Source of the DNA: Corynebacterium hylobatis
GTDB taxonomy: Bacteria; Actinomycetota; Actinomycetes; Mycobacteriales; Mycobacteriaceae
DNA length: 55,597 nucleotides
Direction: 5' to 3'
Assembly (NCBI RefSeq): GCF_003955685.1
Contig: NZ_RXHJ01000009.1
Coordinates: forward strand, 1-55,597
Below the pieces are notes generated by a model. That model made no database searches. It was not told the DNA's origin and saw only the letters and a program-made list of their open reading frames with translations. Positions within the stretch are counted from its first letter, which is position 1. Every line of letters begins with the position of its first letter. Positions 52,608-55,597 of the stretch are shown here, piece after piece. The translations under genes were made by a program, and so were the position numbers.

Positions 52608-53651
52608 CTAACGTGAGGTGACCGGTGTGTCCTGCGACGGGCCGTACTTGGCCAGCAGGGTGGTGGCCTCCTGATCGGTGCTGCCCTGCGAGGTCTCGGC
52701 CAGGTGCTTGAGGTTGTCCGGGACCTCCAGACCACGGGCGGCCATGGCCTCGGAGTAGAGGCGCCCCGCACGGTAGGAGGAACGCACCAGCGGGCCGGAC
52801 ATGACGGCACCGAAGCCGAGCTCCTCGGCGAAGTCCTTGTGCTCGACGAACTCCTCCGGCTTCACCCAACGGTCGATCGGGTGGTACATCGGGCCGGGGC
52901 GCAGGTACTGGGTGATGGTGATGATGTCGCAGCCTGCGGAGTGCAGGTCGGTCAGGGACTCGCGGATCTCCTCCGGGGTCTCACCCATGCCCAGGATGAG
53001 GTTCGACTTGGTGATCAGGCCGAAGTCACGGGCCTGGCGGATCACGTCGAGGGAACGCTCGTAGCGGAAGGCCGGGCGGATGCGCTTGAAGATGCGCGGC
53101 ACCGTCTCCACGTTGTGGGCGAAGACCTCCGGACGGGACTCGAAGACCTCCTGGAGCAGCTCCGGGCGGCCGGAGAAGTCCGGCACGAGGTTCTCCACGC
53201 CGGTGTTCGGGTTGAGGGCGTGGATCTGGCGGACCACCTCGGCATAGAGCCAGGCGCCCTCATCCTCGAGGTCATCACGGGTCACGCCGGTGATGGTGGA
53301 GTAGTTCAGTTCCATCTCGCGGACGGACTCGGCCACGCGGCGCGGCTCGTCGCGGTCCAGCGGGTCCGGCTTGGCCGAGTTGATCTGGCAGAAGTCACAG
53401 CGGCGGGAGCAGTTCGCACCGCCGATGAGGAACGTCGCCTCGCGCGATTCCCAGCACTCGTGGATGTTGGGGCAGCCGGCCTCCTGACACACGGTGTGCA
53501 GGGAGGCCCCGGACACCCGCTTCTTCATGTCCTCGTATTCGGGGCCGGTCTTCACCGCGTTGCGGATCCACCGCGGCTTGGTCTCGATGGGGGTCTGCGC
53601 GTTGCGTTTCTCCACCCGCAGCAGCTTGCGTCCTTCAGGTGCGATAGTCAC
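52608..53651 (-). CDS. lipA: Lipoyl synthase
   Basis: 347-residue radical SAM enzyme that inserts two sulfurs into protein-bound octanoyl groups. The auxiliary cluster motif is [12 protein letters not shown] (C-x4-C-x5-C), the radical SAM motif is CSRRCDFC (C-x3-C-x2-C), and the C-terminal RSSY serine ligand is present (LVRSSYRAG). GTG start at 53651 with a TAGGGT box 6 nt upstream. It works with lipB directly upstream to lipoylate GcvH and the 2-oxoacid dehydrogenases. Confidence 0.97.
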   Translation of the reverse strand: MTIAPEGRKLLRVEKRNAQTPIETKPRWIRNAVKTGPEYEDMKKRVSGASLHTVCQEAGCPNIHECWESREATFLIGGANCSRRCDFCQINSAKPDPLDRDEPRRVAESVREMELNYSTITGVTRDDLEDEGAWLYAEVVRQIHALNPNTGVENLVPDFSGRPELLQEVFESRPEVFAHNVETVPRIFKRIRPAFRYERSLDVIRQARDFGLITKSNLILGMGETPEEIRESLTDLHSAGCDIITITQYLRPGPMYHPIDRWVKPEEFVEHKDFAEELGFGAVMSGPLVRSSYRAGRLYSEAMAARGLEVPDNLKHLAETSQGSTDQEATTLLAKYGPSQDTPVTSR

Positions 53652-53657
53652 ACCATC

Positions 53658-53663
53658 ACCCTA
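53658..53663 (-). promoter_or_regulatory. -10 box of lipA (leaderless type)
   Basis: TAGGGT on the minus strand, 6 nt before the GTG start codon. Confidence 0.5.
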
Positions 53664-53694
53664 CTCTCTTTATTAATAGGCGTAAATGACCAGG

Positions 53695-54459
53695 TCAGCC
53701 CTGGGGGGCCGGGACCCCGGGGATTTTCGTCGGATCAGGCGCTTCCGCGAAAGTGTGGTCGGCGACCTTGAGCCGTCCGGCGAGGGCGGCATCGAGGGCG
53801 TCGAGAAGCGGCGTCGTCATCTCCGCCACCGTGACCTCACGGCCCAGCTCCAGGCTGAGGGTGGTCACATCCGCGTCGTCGATGCCGCAGGCCACGATGT
53901 GCTCGTAGAACTCCAGCGTGTTGGAGCAGTTGAGCGCCAGGCCGTGCATGGTCACCCCGCGGGTGATGCGGATACCCAGCGCGGCGATCTTCCGGTCACG
54001 GCGGGTATCGGAGGCGGGCACCCAGACACCCGAACGGCCGTCAATGCGCCCTGCCTTATCGACACCCACCCCACGCACCGCCGCAATCAGCGCCTCCTCG
54101 AGCCGGCGGACATAGTCGACCACATCCACCGGGTCGGCGAGTTTGATGATGGGGTAGGCCACCAGCTGACCTTCCCCGTGCCAGGTGATGCGCCCGCCAC
54201 GGTCCACATCCACCACGGGTTGGCCGTTGGTGGGACGGTCGGAGGGCTGGGTGCGCTTCCCGGCCGTGTACACGCTGGGGTGCTCGAGGATGAGGACCTG
54301 GTCGCCGATCTCACCGGCGGCGCGCTGCTTCGCCAGCTCCGCCTGTAGCTCCCAGGACTCCCGGTAATCCACCAGCCCGAGATGGCGGATCTGAAGGGGC
54401 GCGCCATCCGCCCGGATCGAACGGTCGGCGGGGAAGAAAGGTTCACGTGGTGCAGACAT
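53695..54459 (-). CDS. lipB: Lipoyl(octanoyl) transferase
   Basis: 254 residues. It moves octanoate from acyl carrier protein to lipoyl domains. Family motifs: [54 protein letters not shown] with the catalytic lysine, and ACGIDD. The thioester cysteine position is filled by the ACGI cysteine. ATG 54459; TAGCCTGTACCCC upstream may contain the -10 box. Lies 43 bp upstream of lipA on the same strand. Confidence 0.95.
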   Translation of the reverse strand: MSAPREPFFPADRSIRADGAPLQIRHLGLVDYRESWELQAELAKQRAAGEIGDQVLILEHPSVYTAGKRTQPSDRPTNGQPVVDVDRGGRITWHGEGQLVAYPIIKLADPVDVVDYVRRLEEALIAAVRGVGVDKAGRIDGRSGVWVPASDTRRDRKIAALGIRITRGVTMHGLALNCSNTLEFYEHIVACGIDDADVTTLSLELGREVTVAEMTTPLLDALDAALAGRLKVADHTFAEAPDPTKIPGVPAPQG

Positions 54460-54497
54460 ATTGGGGTACAGGCTACCCCGAACCCCGCATATGTTGT

Positions 54498-54887
54498 CTA
54501 GACACCGTTCGCGGCGGCATACTCCGCGGCCGTCATCAGCTTGCCGACCTCCTCGACCTCCACGCTGAAGAGCCAGCCTGCGCCGAAGGGATCGGAGTTG
54601 ATCACCGCGTAGTCGTCGTGCACCGCCTCATTGACCGCCGAGACCGTGCCCGTCACCGGGGAGTAGAGATCGGAGACGGACTTGGTGGACTCCACCTCAC
54701 CGCAGGGTTCCCCGGCCGTGACCGTGTCGCCGACAGCCGGCAACTCGGCGTAGACGACCTCCCCCAGACGCTCGGTGGCCACGGAGGTGATGCCCACCTT
54801 CACGGTCGCGCCGACGGCGGCCTCCGGGGTGGAGTCGATCCACTCGTGATCCTCGGAATAGGAGTAGTTCTCAGGCAGCGTGGACAT
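54498..54887 (-). CDS. gcvH: Glycine cleavage system H protein
   Basis: 129 residues. Lipoyl-domain carrier with the modified lysine in [19 protein letters not shown]-terminal YSEDHEWID is typical. It shuttles the aminomethyl group between GcvP and GcvT. It follows gcvT on the same strand with a 232-bp gap that holds a possible own promoter (TAGACT at 54930-54935) and direct repeats. Close to lipB and lipA, which provide its cofactor. Confidence 0.95.
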   Translation of the reverse strand: MSTLPENYSYSEDHEWIDSTPEAAVGATVKVGITSVATERLGEVVYAELPAVGDTVTAGEPCGEVESTKSVSDLYSPVTGTVSAVNEAVHDDYAVINSDPFGAGWLFSVEVEEVGKLMTAAEYAAANGV

Positions 54888-54929
54888 GATGGTCAGGGCC
54901 TTTCCGGTAGCGGGGTGGATACGGGCTTG

Positions 54930-54935
54930 AGTCTA
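54930..54935 (-). promoter_or_regulatory. Candidate -10 box of gcvH
   Basis: TAGACT on the minus strand, 43 bp before the start codon; just upstream is a GC palindrome GCGCCGCGCGGCGC (54943-54956). Confidence 0.4.
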
Positions 54936-54987
54936 GGAGAGTGCGCCGCGCGGCGCGGCGGTTTTGCGGGGGTCTGTCCTGCGGTGA

Positions 54988-55093
54988 GATATTCAGGTGA
55001 GTTATTCAGGCACCTGAAAACCTCACATCACACCAGTGGCTGAACAGGGGTTTTCAGGGACGGCAGAGATATTCAGGCACGATATTCAGGTGC
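54988..55093. repeat. Paired TATTCAGG repeats around a CCTGAAAA/TTTTCAGG inverted repeat
   Basis: Four copies of G(A/T)TATTCAGG start at 54988, 55001, 55068 and 55081, as two pairs each with 13-bp offset. Between them lie CCTGAAAA (55013-55020) and TTTTCAGG (55051-55058). TTCAGGCACCTGAA at 55005-55018 is a near-perfect dyad. Confidence 0.7.
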
Positions 55094-55119
55094 CCCCGGC
55101 GCCAGCCTGGGACCCGGAA

Positions 55120-55597
55120 CTACTGCCGTCGGTAGAACGGCGTGGCCACGATCTCGAAGGGGTGTCGCTTACCGCGGATGTCCACCTCCAGCTCCACACC
55201 CTCCTCCGTCACGTCGGGACGCAACCGGGCCAGGGCCACCGGATAACCCAGGGTGGGGGAGGGCTGGCCGGAGGTGACGTGCCCGACCAGTTCATCGCCC
55301 AGCCATACTTCGGAACCGGCCCGCGCCGCCCGGCGTCCCAGCCCCTTGAGCCCCACGATGCGGGAGGTCGGCTCCCGGTCCACCAGTGCGGATCGGCCCA
55401 CGAAATCGGCCTCCTTCTTCCCGAAGGCCCCCGCCATCCCCGCCTCCACGGGGGTGATGTCCAGTCCGAGTTCATTGCCGTAGAGGGGCAGACCGGCCTC
55501 CAGGCGCAGCGAATCCCGGGCGGCCAGCCCGGCGGGCACCAGACCCCCGCCGGTACCGCACTCCAGCAGCGCATCCCACGTGGCCCGGCCCTGGACG
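55120..55597 (-). CDS. gcvT: Glycine cleavage system aminomethyltransferase GcvT, partial (N-terminal part beyond the window)
   Basis: The last 158 residues are visible, open to the window edge. GLAARDSLRLEAGLPLYGNE and ITPVEAGM are hallmark GcvT sequence, then the C-terminal barrel domain (GHVTSGQPSPTLGYPVALA) and the ending PFYRRQ. It transfers the one-carbon unit from the GcvH-bound aminomethyl group to tetrahydrofolate. It is followed by gcvH on the same strand; gcvP may lie outside the window. Confidence 0.93.
   Translation of the reverse strand, partial: VQGRATWDALLECGTGGGLVPAGLAARDSLRLEAGLPLYGNELGLDITPVEAGMAGAFGKKEADFVGRSALVDREPTSRIVGLKGLGRRAARAGSEVWLGDELVGHVTSGQPSPTLGYPVALARLRPDVTEEGVELEVDIRGKRHPFEIVATPFYRRQ

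Noticed and set aside
54988..55093. Possible CRISPR array or glycine riboswitch near gcvH
   Set aside because: The repeats are 10 bp with unequal spacers and no cas genes, and the glycine riboswitch core is not present.

Overview
The window is a GC-rich actinobacterial chromosome segment, most likely from Corynebacterium or a close relative. The neighbourhood glnA / RDD protein / DUF4191 protein / lipA / lipB, the glnA2-glnE pair and the thrC protein (N-terminus close, from memory, to C. glutamicum ThrC) all point that way. Many genes carry a TAnnnT box exactly 6 or 7 nt before the start codon, so leaderless transcription appears common, as expected in Actinobacteria. I see no tRNA, rRNA, CRISPR array, insertion sequence or phage gene. 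Both ends are cut inside genes (a maleylacetate reductase at the left, gcvT at the right).

Layout. (1) 1-4.6 kb: part of an aromatic catabolic locus (maleylacetate reductase, LysR regulator, divergent metallo-beta-lactamase-fold hydrolase and aromatic-acid MFS transporter). (2) 4.6-9.9 kb: copper-storage-type four-helix protein, an eroded galactokinase homologue, a small SPOR-like protein, a CYTH-CHAD protein and a DUF2786 protein. (3) 10-24.1 kb: glnA2-glnE, small proteins, an ATPase, an MFS transporter divergent from thrC, an S1-type protease, a 1045-residue exonuclease/BRCT/sigma4-like fusion and a NUDIX hydrolase. (4) 24.1-26.2 kb: a palindromic repeat and small stress-type or hypothetical genes.

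(5) 26.3-33.6 kb: a tightly coupled five-gene operon with three GT-B glycosyltransferases, an ABC exporter and a double phosphotransferase-fold protein. It meets, tail to tail, a two-gene operon (33.6-36.3 kb) of an ornithine-cyclodeaminase-family dehydrogenase and a GlnA1-like glutamine synthetase paralogue with an altered substrate loop. This is the least explained part of the window and the best candidate for an undescribed pathway. (6) 36.3-39.6 kb: zinc ABC transporter with a Zur-like operator. (7) 39.6-47.5 kb: DUF1206 protein, FMN reductase, alpha/beta hydrolase, SGNH lipoprotein, an ECF41 sigma factor module with its own recognisable promoter, a lipase and an unusual GH5-like protein. 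(8) 47.6-55.6 kb: glnA, RDD protein, AspT-type transporter, DUF4191 protein, lipA, lipB, gcvH and gcvT (lipoate and glycine cleavage).

How genes connect. Three glutamine synthetase homologues lie within 40 kb together with the adenylyltransferase GlnE. Two of the three keep the adenylylation tyrosine; GlnA2 does not. LipB and LipA make and attach the lipoyl group that GcvH needs to work with GcvT. The ECF41 factor probably controls its own operon. The zinc transporter is probably repressed by Zur. Several intergenic regions hold long nested palindromes not explained by the genes.
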